64,000 bases of DNA from Theobroma cacao (taxonomy: Eukaryota > Streptophyta > Magnoliopsida > Malvales > Malvaceae). The stretch's first letter is position 1. Each line of letters opens with the position of its first letter. Below are positions 13,466 to 25,551 of the stretch, piece by piece. The notes under the pieces were generated by a model. That model ran no database searches, was not told the DNA's origin, and saw nothing but the letters and a program-made list of their open reading frames with translations. The stretch spans positions 2,011,728 to 2,075,727 of the forward strand of contig NC_030858.1 in the NCBI RefSeq assembly GCF_000208745.1, read 5' to 3'. The translations under genes were made by a program, and so were the position numbers.

Positions 13466-14723
13466 CATGTCTTCCTTTTACCTTTTTTTTTTTTTTCATT
13501 TGACCCTCTAATTCCCCTCTAATAATTAGCCTAGTGTTGTATTTGTTTTTCAGAGGCAACAAAAATTGCCTTCTGTTTTGTTCCATTTCTTGGGTTATGG
13601 GGAAGAAAGATGGTCACTAGTCTCAATTTTTTACACTACTGTTGTTATTCACTTTCCATGTCATATTTAACAGAGACCTTTTTAGGGATGTTCAAAACAG
13701 AGACTTGTAGTGACAAACATCAGAAATTTTTTGTTTGCCTAGAAAACCAGTGAATGGAGTGTATAATTTTGTATTATTTGGAGTTGTTCTCTCTGGTTCT
13801 TCACCCTCCCTGGTGTAAAAGCACCCTCATGCTGTAGACATTGCCTTTGGCTGATTTGCACCCAACAGATTCAAGGCAACCTTGACTGACTTTGGATTGT
13901 AGGGCTATTTGAACAATGGTCTGTCACCTCTACTCAAAAAGTTGGAACAATCATCTAATCTTTGCATGATTTTGCACTACATTTCAACAATTTAAAACTA
14001 GTCTAGCTTGTCTACAATGAACCTGCTAGGGTCCCGCCAAGTTGGTCGGAAGTCACTTCAGGCTATGGCCAGATATAGATATGCCAGTTGTCACAAAGTT
14101 GACAACTGTTGGGCAATGAATCTTCAATTGAACTGACCCAAGCTACGAAATCCCAGCTGATTGGTGCATCATTAATGGTTCATTTTGGTTCACAATTTCT
14201 CTGCCACTCTAATAATTGGCTTTGATTGGTTGAGCAAAGCAAAAAGCAAAATTGACTTTGATCCATTTTTCTATTCTCTAGAAATGGATTTTTACATATG
14301 CTTGCAGCTTATTTATTTAGTATTAAATATAGTAGATATTTTCATATTAGAACGTGCAATTCCATCAAGTAAGAGACTTCCAAGAGGTTCAAATGGCTTC
14401 CAAGACATGAAAAAGTAGCCATAAATTCCTCGTCACATCGCCACTCATATTCTTCCCAAAGTAACAAGGTTGATCAAGAATTAGGATTGAAGAAGAAACG
14501 AGCTCATAACGGTTGTATCTTGCCATAAAGTGAAAGACAGCGAATAAAGTAAAAAGTATAAAGTCGGAGAAGGAGAAACGTGCAGTCTTGTAATTATGGT
14601 TTCTGAACATCCCCTCGTCTTTCCTGCTCGCCCTTGCAGTCTGCTTCGCCATCTCTCTCACCATTTTCTTGGTTCCTGATGGTTGTCTTTGCACCTGAAT
14701 GGGGTATTGCAAGATTGATATTG
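13466..14723. other. Spacer between the TauE copies
   Basis: 3' flank of the intact TauE gene and former promoter of the broken copy. A leader-like stretch (about 14560-14720) precedes the old start at 14724. No gene supported. Confidence 0.4.
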
Positions 14724-14800
14724 ATGACTTTTTCCTGCTCCCTGTTTCTTTTTGTGCTTGTTTCTGGTGCAAGAGGCGCGGGAAATGAAGCTTTTAGGCT

Positions 14801-14818
14801 AAAATAGAGGAGAAGACA
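14801..14818. repeat. Target-site duplication, left copy, of the LINE
   Basis: AAAATAGAGGAGAAGACA here is identical to 19786-19803. The first four A may belong to the poly-A tail on the right side, so the certain duplication is at least 14 bp. This length is typical of L1 target-primed insertion. Confidence 0.88.
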
Positions 14819-17800
14819 GGCCTTGGCAGGAATGATAAATGCAGGGCTGTTAAAAAATTGGTAGATTATGAGAAATCAAATGTGGTAATGTTTCAGGAGA
14901 TGAAATTAAAAAAGGTTAACAAAAAACCCTTCAATATGCTAAGTGAGAGGGGAAAGTTCAAGGGCCTTGCGGTTATACTTGTCAACATGAGCTTGGTTTA
15001 TTGAGTCGGCTTATTTTTATCAAATATGAGATGGATTGGACTTAAAATTTTAAACTCATATTTGAATTAAGGCCTAAATGAACCAATCCATCAAATCAGT
15101 GAATTGGGTGGATTAGGGCGGGCTAGTCTTGTGAGCTAAAAAAATAAATAATTTTAATTAATTTAATAATTTTATATATTTAATTATATAAGATTAATAA
15201 TTTAATTATCAATAATATTATTTATTTTATATATTTTAATGTGTTTAATCTTTACTTATCAAATTAATAATTTTAATTTATAAATTAAATCATAAAATAA
15301 TTTTATTATAAAATTATAAAAATAATTTTTTTTGAAAAAAATAAAAAATGGACTGACCTAACCCAGCCCATGAGCTAGCAAAGGGTGGGCTGGGTTGAGG
15401 TTTTAAGGCCCATATAAAAAATGGGCTGACTCGACCCAACCTATATTTTCTCAGCGCACAAGTGCTTGGGCTGGGTCGAGCCAACCCATATTGACAACTC
15501 TACTTGCAGTGGAGTAGGATAGGGCATCTGGGAGATTATTAACTTATGGTAAGAAGATTTTTCTCTATCGACAACAATTATGTGGGCAGAAACTATATTC
15601 TCATGATAGGCAAAATTAAGGAGGGGGATTAGCTATGCGACTTTGGTAACATTTACGCACCAAATGATGATAGGATAAAAGAGGACCTTTAGACTGAATT
15701 GTTTTATGGGACTATGAGAGAGACATCATTGCCTTGGTGTCTGGGAGGCGACTTTAATGCTGTCTTATGGGACCATGAGAGAACAGGGTTATCGAATAAG
15801 AGGGAGATGGAACACTTTAGGCAATTTGTGGACGATGGTAGTCATATTGATCTTCCTTTGAGCGGTAATAAATTCACTTGGTGTAATAATAAGGAGAAGG
15901 TTTCTTTCAGTAGGTTGAACAGATTTCTCATGGATGTTGATATGCTAGGGAGATTTCCAACCTTGAGGCAAGTATGTTCCCCACTCTCTCTCTCTCTGAC
16001 CATAATCCGATTATACTTCGTGAAGCTGATGTTGATTGAGGACCAAAACCTTTTCGATTCTTCAACCATTAGTTTAATGAGGAGAGTTTTAAAGAGGTTT
16101 TTGCTGCGGCATGGGAGGAAAGTGGCAAAAAACAATGTAAAGGTGGTGAGCTTTGGCAAAAACTTCGAGCCGCCAAACCAAGCCATTAAGAAATGGCAAG
16201 TATCAATAAGAGGTAGTTATCAACATAAAATTAAACCCCTTGGAGGTTGAGATTCAAAGGAAACCACAAAAGTGGCAAACTAACAGTGAAAGTGGGTCAC
16301 ATAAGGTGGAAATTGCTAAGTTGAGGGCTGATCTTTGGTCTCTTTACTAAGCGGAAGAAAGATCTTGGCACCCAAAATCAAGGATTAAATGGTTTCTGAA
16401 AGGGGATAAGAACACCAAATATTTCCACGTTATCGTTTCTGTAAGAAAAAGGAGGAATTAGGTTGATAGGCTAATGGTCAACAATATCAAGATCACTTAC
16501 CCTCCGAGCATTAGGGAGGAGGTGGCACAACACTTTGAGAAGCTTTACGAGCACAAATTAATGGCTAAACTTATTGATTGGGACGTGGAACTCAGAATGT
16601 TTTCGAAGCAGTTATCCCATGATCTTGAAAGCCGATTCTTTGAGGAAGAAGTGAATGAGGCAATTTTTAGTTGTGATGGAAACAAAGCACTTGGGCGAAA
16701 TGGCTTTAACTTTAATTTCTTGAAATCTTAGTAGTCGAAGATTAAAAGGGAGGTTATGTCATTTATGAACACCTTCTATGATATTGGCAATTTTGATGAA
16801 AAAATAAACATTTCCTTCATTACCGTTAATCCTAAATAAAATAACCCCATAACACTTACAGAATACAAACCAATCAGCTTGGTGGGGAGCATGTACAAGG
16901 TAATGGTGAAGGTTTTAGTCAATAGATTCAGAGTTGGTTATTGAGAACGTTAATGGTCTGAACCAATTTGCTTCCATCAAAGGTAGAAAAATTACGGACT
17001 GTGCATTCATTGGCAACAAGCTTGTTGACTGTCTTCAAAAAAGTAGAGAAAGTGGGGTTTGCTTTAAGGTGGACTTCGAAAAGACATTTGGCAAGTGTGG
17101 ACTGGTTCTTCCTTGAATTTGTCATGAGTAAAATGGGATTTAATGAACGGTGCAGGGAGTGGATCATGTCATGAATTACTATTGCTGCTGTTTTGGTCTT
17201 GGTCAATAGGTCCTCATCTCGAAAAATTAAACTGAGTTAAGGTTTACGCCAAGGATACCCTATTTCTCCGTTTCTCTTCAATCTTGTTGTTGAGGCGTTT
17301 AGCGCTCTCATGTACAAGGCTGCTGCTATGAGGCTATGTAAAGGAGTGGAAATTGGCAACAGTGGTCTTACTATTTCCCATTTGCAATATGTGAACAACA
17401 CCATGATTTTGAACAAACTGGATCTTAAGAGTGTTCTAAATGTTAAGAGGGTTCTAAGGTGCTTTCAGGTTATCTCTGGTCTTAAAGATCAACTTTCAAA
17501 AAAACAGTTTATACGGCATTAAGGTGGGAGATGCTATTCAAGCTTGGGCAAATAAAATTCCATGTTTGGCTGGATCCCTTCTTATTATTTACTTAGGTCT
17601 TCTATTAAGAGCAAGATATCACTCCATCAGTATTTGGCACCCGGTAATTGAAAATTTGCTGCGAGACTTGTCAGATGGTTACATTGATGGGAGGTTACAT
17701 TGATTCAATTGGTCCTTGTAAGCCTCTCGATTTATTTTATATCCTTATTTGAAATACCATCTGGGGTGAAGGAGGAACTCGATAGGATTTAAAGACGATT

Positions 17801-19785
17801 CTTGTGGGGTAGCTTAGACGAGAGGAGGCACCTGCACTGAGTGAACTGGGAGTCGGTTTGTAATCTCCGAAACCATGAGAGACTTGGTTTTATTGATCTC
17901 TGATTGAAGAATAGAGCTTTCTTGAATAAATGGCTTTGGAGATATAGTGAGAAAAATGAGAGTTTGTGGCGCTCAGTGATTATAGGGAAAAACGGGGGGA
18001 TAATTTGAGTTTGTTACCTTGTAATTCGAGTGGTAAGCACATGTCTACCATTTGAAAAAACATTACACGTGCACTTACCTTTTCAGGGAGCTTCTCTTCT
18101 TTTTTGTGCAAGTATTGGCTATTTGATCAGGAACGGTGTAAATATTTACTTTTGGGATGACGAGTGGATTTAAAGCGTTACCCTCAAAGTGGCTTTCCCT
18201 CTCATCTTCGCTTTTGCTACAAACAAAACCAACAAGGTTTGTGAGTTTGGCTTTTGGACCAACCGGGTATGGCAGTGTCATGTTTGAGTTACGAAAAAAC
18301 GTATTTGACAGGGAGAAAAAGGCATGGGAGCAATTCATGGGCTGTCTACAAGGTATTTACCTCGACCTAGAGATTAACGATAAATTAATTTGAAAATTCA
18401 CCCTGAATGGAAACTACTTTGCCTACTCATTCTGCAAATCTATCTTAAGTAATTGTGATGCGGATATAGAATAATGAAAGTATGTGTAGGCTAATTTAGC
18501 TCCCTCAAAGATGGAGAACTTTGTATGGCAAGTTCTCAGGGGTAGAATGGCTGTCAAAGAATAGCTTGTCAAAAGAAACCTTTTGCAACCTGAGGCATCC
18601 TTGTGTGCATTGTGCAATAATCGAAAAGAATCGATAAACCATCTTTTCTTCACTTGTTATGAATCTTGGAGAATATGGAACTCTTGGTGTGTGAATGGGA
18701 TATCATCACTTGCATGCCAAAAAATGTTGTCTCATTCTTTAAGGCTTGGAACTCCTACCAAGTCGATATGTCAATAAGAAAAGTGTGGAGAATGTCTTTC
18801 TTCACCATCATTTGGTCCATTTGGCTCTATAAAAATGAAATGATTTTTGATGGCAAAATTTGGGATCCTATGAATGTGATGGAAATCATTAAACTGCGAT
18901 TGGCATGGTGGGTTAAATCCAGATGGCCTGATAATGCTTCCATTACTGATATCTTCCTAATCAATCCTTTGCCACTGCCTTTACCTCAAGGAAGCACAAT
19001 AAGCCCAAAGTTTCATGGGATTGTCCGCCTAATGGTTGGTTCAAGTTCAATATTGACAGAGCTGCTAGGGACTGTTTAGGACATCTTAGCATTGGAAGGG
19101 TGTTACGAGATGACTTCGGTGCTGTTAAGCTCGTTTTCTATAAGAAAGCTGGTTGGGGTGACGCTAACCTTGCAGAGGTTCTAGCAGTGAGGGAGGCCAT
19201 GATCCTGTTTGCAGCCTCCTCTTGGGTGAACTCCACCAGCATCATCATCGAATCCGACTCTTCTAAAAAGGTTGTGTCTTGAGTATCCAATCCTAGTAAA
19301 GTCCCGTGGCGGTTGAGACAACTTATCCTCCAGATTCATTCACTAAAAACAGAGTTACTGGCGGTTGGCAAATTAGGCACATTTCAAGGTCAGATAATGA
19401 GGCTGCAAGTAGTCTTGTTCCTGAGTTGTTGATGCAAGTCATCCACGACTGAGAGTTAATTGGGCTTCCTTCTTCACGGAAAGGCATGGACCATCCTAGG
19501 GAATGACTCAAACTCTAATTTGCAAGAGGAAGAAGCATCCTTAACGGTTATGTTTCCTCTTCTTACTTATCCCTTGCCTTAATTCTGATTTGCAAGAGGT
19601 TCTTGCCTTGTATTTTTGTTTGTCAATATTATTGTACAGGTTAAGTTGTTGCTGGCCAATTTTTTGTAAACAAGCCTAGGGTAGGATCCTGGGCTGATTT
19701 TATTGCCAGGTTCCCTCCCCTTTTGTGTAAATGGGATGTTCCCTTTTGATATGAAATTATTTCATATTTAACTTTCAAAAAAAAA
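14819..19785 (+). mobile_element. L1-type LINE retrotransposon, 5'-truncated and decayed
   Basis: It starts inside the endonuclease domain (RGLGRNDKCRAVKKLV at 14817 onward) and ends in a poly-A run before 19790. Order on the plus strand: endonuclease (LGGDFNAVLWDHERTG near 15740), reverse transcriptase (YKPISLVGSMYKVMVKVLVN near 16860; LRQGYPISPFLFNLVVEAF, with a stop just before, near 17235-17300), a zinc-finger RVT tail (CALCNNRKESINHLFFTC near 18605) and an RNase H-like end (near 19090-19280). The catalytic box that should read YADD-like is YVNN (near 17388), and there are many stops and frameshifts, so it cannot move by itself. It is flanked by an identical 14-18 bp duplication and sits in exon 1 of the TauE pseudogene. 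Confidence 0.92.
14982..15500. mobile_element. Small DNA element nested in the LINE
   Basis: An AT-rich 519-bp block interrupts the LINE endonuclease frame. It is flanked by TACTTG on both sides (14976-14981 and 15501-15506). Its ends are imperfect inverted copies: TCAACATGAGCTTGG on the left, and on the right the reverse complement reads GTCAATATGGGTTGG. Inside, a GGGCTGGGTTGAG-like motif near 15385 and its inverted partners recur. LINE coding similarity stops at the left border and resumes after the right one. The class is uncertain, probably a MITE. Confidence 0.6.
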
Positions 19786-19803
19786 AAAATAGAGGAGAAG
19801 ACA
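19786..19803. repeat. Target-site duplication, right copy, of the LINE
   Basis: Second copy of the 18-bp word at 14801-14818, placed directly after the poly-A tail. The sequence to its right continues the TauE exon 1 homology. Confidence 0.88.
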
Positions 19804-22449
19804 CCAAATTTGATAATGTCTTACAAGCCATGATTCCTTTACAGATGACCAAACAATCTGGTCATCAACATGTCTAGTCTGTAAGTTGAATTTGCAGTAG
19901 GCTTAGTTTTCAAAAGTGTACTATTTTATTACACGTATGTTCCACAGCATTCACTTCAATCAATGTATCTCCTTTTTTTTTTTTCCGTCAAATTACTCTT
20001 CAGGAACTGAAATTTGGCTGGCAAATTGTTGTTGGTACCGTGATTGGATTCTTAGGAGCAGCATTTGGAAGTGTAGGTGGTGTGGGTGGTGGTGGCATTT
20101 TTGTTCCCATGCTGACTCTAATCATTGGGTTTGATAAAAAATCATCAACAGCTATATCAAAATGTATGAACCAAATGCAAATCTATCTCAGGATGTGATT
20201 CCGAATCTATGAAAAGGGAATAGTTTTGCATTTGCTTTAGATACAGTTTAAAACAAGGATACATGATAGGGCCTGGACGATTTGTCAACTGCTTAACATG
20301 TTTCCTATTCTTTCCTTTCCTTTAGGCAGTTTGCTTGAATTTTTTGCTTCCTAAATCACTTCCACAAGCTAAAAACCTGAAATTTGGGTTTGTTCAGGTA
20401 TGATCATGGGGGCACCAGCCTCAACCGTTTACTATAAATTAAGGCAAAGGCATCCCCGACTTGACATGCCCATGATTGACTATGATTTGGTGCTGATTAC
20501 CCAGCCGATGCTCCTGCTAGGCATTAGCATAGGAGTCACTTTCAATGTGATATTTCCAGACTGGACAGTCACAATTTTGCTAATTCTTCTCTGTACAGGT
20601 AAATCTTAATTGAGTTACAGTTTCCTGTGTTATGTTCTGCTTTAGTAACACTGGAACATCCAAGACAGATTATGCTGGTTTCCAGGTACATCTGTTAAGG
20701 CATACTTTAAGGGTGTTGAGACACGGAAAAGGGAGACTGTATTGAAACAGGTAAACTAACTTTTCTAGATTATCTCAGTAACATTAAGATATGACATTAT
20801 TTTCTATAACATTACAGTAATTTAATGTTATTGAAATATTAGATATTCATTACTGAAATATCTAATGCTTATATACTTAATCTCGTCGAGCACCTAAAGC
20901 AGTAACCTTAAAATGCATATTATTTTTCAATAACATGAATCTATAACTTAGTAACCTTAAGCGTGGTACGAAACAATATGCAAACCCATTTGGATATTGG
21001 ATTCATTTCCTCGTTTCATAAATGCAGGAGGCTGCCAAGTTGTTGGAATCACGTGATGAGCTCATTCGCTCTTCCTTTCAGTACTGTAATAGAATACATA
21101 GAGCAAACCTTGCTTGTATTTTTTTTGTTCCTAAGAGACTGTGACTCCAATCGTGTACAAAACTCTTCCTGCTGGCCCAAGCAATGAGCCTGGAAAGGAA
21201 ATCAAGAGACGAGAGGTAGGTAAAAACGTTGGTTAAGTTGTAGACCTGTGATAACTATCTTAATCTGCAACCATGATTGGCTATTGCCAATGGCAGGCCA
21301 CAATTCTAGAAAACATTCGTTGGAAATATAAAGAACTTGGACTTCTCTGTTTCGTTTGGTTTGCATATCTTGCAGTTCAGATTGCTAAGGGTTTTTTCTT
21401 TCTTTCTGTCCTCACATGCATGTTGTTAATAAATTTCAGAACTAACTGATACTGATAAGGCATGCCTTGTTGGTAACAGAACTATACAGCTACATGTTTA
21501 ACATCGTACTGGGCATTAAACTTGTTGCAGATACTTAACACCCCCCCTTCCTCCCTCTACTATTGTAGCTAAGTTGCTACTCCTATCTTTACAATCTTGC
21601 ATCTGCAGGTACCAGTTTCTGTTGGGATAAATCTATATGAGGCAAATGGCCTGTGCAAAGGATGGAAAGTGATTGCCTCCAAGGGTGATGAAGGCACGAA
21701 TTGGAAAGGGTATCAGCTTGTTCTCTGCTGTGCTTGTGGCATGGTAGCAGGAATAGTTGGTGGACTTCTTGGAATAGGTGGAGGATTTGCTATGGGTCGA
21801 TTGTTTTTGGAGCTGGGAATTCCTCCTCCGGTAAAACATAAGGGAAAAACAAATAGGTCTGGTCTAGAAATTTCATTTTCAGAAAGCAGAAGCTGTTGTT
21901 TTCCTTGAGTTGAGATCCTTCCAAATTGTGCAGGTCGCAAGTGCCACAGCCACATTCGGGATGACCTTCTCCTCCTCAATGTCTGTTGTAGAATACTACC
22001 CTCTGAACCGTTTCCCAGTTCTGAGTTACATAATCCTAGCACCTCTACGAAGGGGAGTCAAAAAGGGTTGTTTTCCATGAAAATCCATTATTCAAACTTC
22101 CAGGTGATGGTATAAATCCTTCTGCAACCTGTTATGGCAGCTCTGTACTTCATCGTGGTATCCGTCATTGCGGCCTTAATAGGTCAACACACTGTCGATA
22201 AGCTGATCAGATTAACCGGAAGGGGACCCATTATCATCTTTGTCCTACCCTTCACGATGTTCGTCAGCGCTATTTCACTAGGTGAGAGCATCCCTGTAAT
22301 TCTGGTTTCTCTTTACTACCTTGGATGTGCTCTTATTTTTGTCCCTTTTGTTAATGATTGTAGGAGGGGTTGGCATATCAGGCACGATGGAGAAGATTGA
22401 GCAGAATGATTACATGGGATTTGAGAACCTCTGCAAATACGAGGGATAG

Positions 22450-23650
22450 AATAGATACCATACCATTAATGCCTTATTCTTTACAGCAACTACTTTTCAC
22501 TTGTGTTTGTTTCCTGTATTACTACAGCATGCAAACAGATTCACGATTGTTAATTGAAGAATTTTTTTGTCTCCCAAAACAATACATTAGGCCTATATTC
22601 AAAATAAAATTTTTTAAGACATTTAATGTTCTTACTTTTTTATATTATAAATTTATTTTTTATAATTTTTATATTAAAAATATTGAATATATATTGTAAA
22701 AGAAATTCAAATTTTATTTTAATAATCATAAAAATTAAAGAAAGACAAACATTTAGAAAAAGAAAAATTACTATTCATTTACTATTTAATGTTACGTAAA
22801 TACGATTAATAGTTTAATGTTTGATGTAAAATAAATACATTTGATAAGACATTTCAATTTTTTTTAACATTTCATACTTTTTAAAATATTTTGAAATAAA
22901 ATCTTTCTTTAAATATTTAATATTCTTGTTTTTTATATTTTAAATTTATTTTTCTTATTTTTTTATGTTAAAAATATTGAATATCTATACGAATTAATAT
23001 AAAATACATCAAAATAAAAAATTTTGCCTTCTTTTCAAAAAAATTATCTTAAAATCCATAAAAATTAAAAAAATTTAAAGTTAAAAAAAGTACCATTCAT
23101 TTGTTATGTTTAATTTTAATAAATACGACTAGTATTCTTGTCAATGTAAATTAAATAAATAAACTATCATAATAAAAATAATTATTAAAAATTCATTTTA
23201 ATTTTTATAATGACATTTTTTATCAAAAATTCTTTGAAAAATAATTTAATGGACTTCACTTTATCCTTCCATTTGTAATCGAAGCTATCATTATTAATAA
23301 AATTTAATTACATTAAGATTAAGATATACTTAAATAAAATAAAAAATATAAATATTAATTGAAAATGACAAAAATCTATTTTCTCAGATTAATACCAATG
23401 GAAAAAGAAATAAAAAAAGAATTTAACCCCGTAACGCCGTGGTCACGTACTGGTAGCGGCCGGTAGCTTAATTGAAACGCTGTTATGTGGAAAAAGGCAA
23501 AGCACCAAACACCGATCTCCTTAGTTCTTAGGTAATCATTATTCTCAACAAATCCCTAATTGAAGGGGGAAAAGAAAACCTAATTTCCTTTCTGGTCTCA
23601 CAAGAGAGAAAAGGGTTAAAGGAAGAACTTTTTTTTTTTTCCAAAAAAAA
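22450..23650. other. AT-rich spacer with a diverged duplication
   Basis: No gene. A block of about 75 bp at 22617-22690 (AATGTTCTTACTTTTTTATA to AAAAATATTGAATAT) recurs in diverged form at 22912-22985. The last 150 bp before 23651 are the leader of the CCDC25-like gene and end in a T/A tract directly before the start codon. Confidence 0.5.
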
Positions 23651-25551
23651 ATGGTGTTTTACTTCAAAGCCCGACCAGAAGCTGGCGATTACACCATTTT
23701 CATGGGACTTGACAAGTACGAGAACGAGGAACTCATCAGATACGGATTCCCCGAAGACATTTGGTAATTCCTTTCATGATTTTGTTTACAATTGCAATAA
23801 AAATTTTTGAAATTTCGTCATTTTTGCCATAAATAAAGGTACTTAGGGCTTTTTTTTTCGATTTTTTTTATTTAGGAAATTTGGGTGATTGAATTTCGTT
23901 TTATTACAGGTTCCATGTGGATAAAATGTCATCTGCTCATGTTTATTTACGACTTCAGAAAGGTCAAACCATCGATGATATAAGCGAAGGTGTGCTCGAA
24001 GATTGCGCTCAGCTTGTTAAAGCTAATTCCATCCAAGGTTTATATTTAGTTTCATCAATTTCTTTTTGTAAAATGTAATTTAAATATGTTTGATATAATA
24101 AGTTGCAATTTCTTTTTTTCTTTAATTATTGTGTGAGGTTAGGCAACAAAGTGAACAATATTGATGTTGTTTACACTCCATGGTCCAATTTGAAGAAAAG
24201 TGCTTCCATGGATGTTGGACAAGTTGGCTTTCACAATCCCAAGATGGTAAACTTCTTTATTTTTATTAATATTGTTATTATTATTGCTCATTTGTGTTTT
24301 CTTCTGGAATGGATGTTTGCCTGATTTTATCATGTGATTTAGGTACGGACTGTGAGAGTGGAGAAGCGGATAAATGAGATAGTTAACAGGTTGAACAGGA
24401 CTAAAGTGGAAAGGAAACCTGATTTAAAAGGTATGCAAATGAATGCGGTTTCATTTTCTGGAATGCCTTAGTACTACTAAGGATAGAATTATCATTGTTT
24501 ATGAAAGCAATTTGGTGAGATTTCTGTGGTTTTGTATTTTGCTTGTTCCGTTTTCTGCATCTTGTTTTCCATCATAGTATGCATACTCTTATTCTATATT
24601 TGTTTTGCCTTTTGCGTCTTCTACACTTCTTTACATTAGGTATACTGTTCTTGAAATTAGTATTGTTTTATCTAATCTTGATGTCAGTGAGGGCACTTAT
24701 TATGATATGTTGTTGCAGCTGAGAGAGAAGCTGTTAATGCAGCGGAAAGAGCAGAGAGAAAGCAACAGCTGAGGGAAAAAGTAAGCCCCTTTTCCTTAGA
24801 CTGTTTTTTTCCTTATTTGGTCAATTTGATGGCAGCTAAATCAGTTGATGGTTTATGTGGGTATACTATAGAACATGAATATCCTAAATGGCTGTAGCGT
24901 GAAAATGAAAGTTATCCTACAGGATTTTGCTTAGGGTAAAAAGGGATTTACACCATAGCAGATTTATGGAGCTGAAGCAGGTGCAGGATAATCTATAAAG
25001 AATAAAGGGTAATAGCATCTATATGTCGTAGTTTTATTATGTTAATACACTCAGGTTTTGTTTCTTGTTCACTTTCTTAGACCAAATACGGATCTATATA
25101 GTGAGGTACTGGAAATTATGGTCAGGATGCCACAATGATTGAATGGACTCATGTTCAGCTTTTCTGTGCGGCTAATAATTCAGATATTTGTCTTGAAAAC
25201 CTAATAATTTCATGTAGGTGTTTATGGGATATGATGTGGTTTGTCCAATACAACAGGTGCTAAACATCGAATTGTATTTACAATTCCTGGATTTTGATAA
25301 AGAAATTTGGTTATAGGTGATCACATATGCATGTACACACATGACACCTGTTCTTGATTATGTGTCTAAAATGATAATCCCTTTGATTTCTCTGGTAGAA
25401 ACGACGTGAGGAGCTGGAAAAGCTTGAGAAGGAAAGGCAAGCAGAGATAAGAAGCTATAAGGGTCTCATGGTCTCTGAAAAGATGACATCAAACAAACAA
25501 ATTGCAGAGACAAGCAAGTCATTGCAGGAACTTGAAGAGGATTTTATGTGA
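23651..25551 (+). CDS. CCDC25-like protein with NFACT-R (DUF814) domain
   Basis: Six exons: 23651-23763, 23910-24037, 24143-24246, 24343-24430, 24719-24780 and 25399-25551, giving 215 residues; animal CCDC25 is about 208. All junctions are GT-AG and in phase. It begins [19 protein letters not shown] and continues with the NFACT-R core: [20 protein letters not shown], then [12 protein letters not shown], then [20 protein letters not shown]. The C-terminal third is a charged Lys/Glu-rich coiled coil (exons 5-6). The NFACT-R fold is shared with NEMF/Rqc2 of ribosome quality control, but this short form lacks the NFACT-N and HhH parts. Animal CCDC25 has been described as a DNA-sensing surface protein; the plant role is unknown to me. 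The gene is likely an intact single-copy housekeeping gene. Confidence 0.9.

Larger units (their letters stand above)
14724..22449 (+). pseudogene. Broken tandem copy of the TauE/SafE-family gene, exon 1 split by a LINE
   Basis: Exons 2-12 align one-to-one with the upstream copy: 20004-20163, 20398-20598, 20686-20750, 21028-21052, 21136-21215, 21297-21390, 21490-21539, 21609-21830, 21934-22024, 22141-22281 and 22364-22449. Most lengths are identical (160, 201, 65, 222, 141, 86). Exon 1 can be traced on both sides of a LINE: a signal-peptide-like start at 14724 and a tail at about 19800-19897 that reads QSGHQHV followed by TAG, where the intact gene has QSGYQHVWP, then GTAAGT. The two exon 1 pieces are also out of frame with each other. 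The donor after exon 8 is changed (CAG|AT instead of CAG|GT), and the donors after exons 5, 7 and 10 have moved. A truncated transcript from a new promoter is possible, but a full protein is not. Confidence 0.8.

Noticed and set aside
16474..16731. Separate gene in the 85-codon frame
   Set aside because: It is part of the decayed LINE ORF2 between the endonuclease and reverse transcriptase regions.
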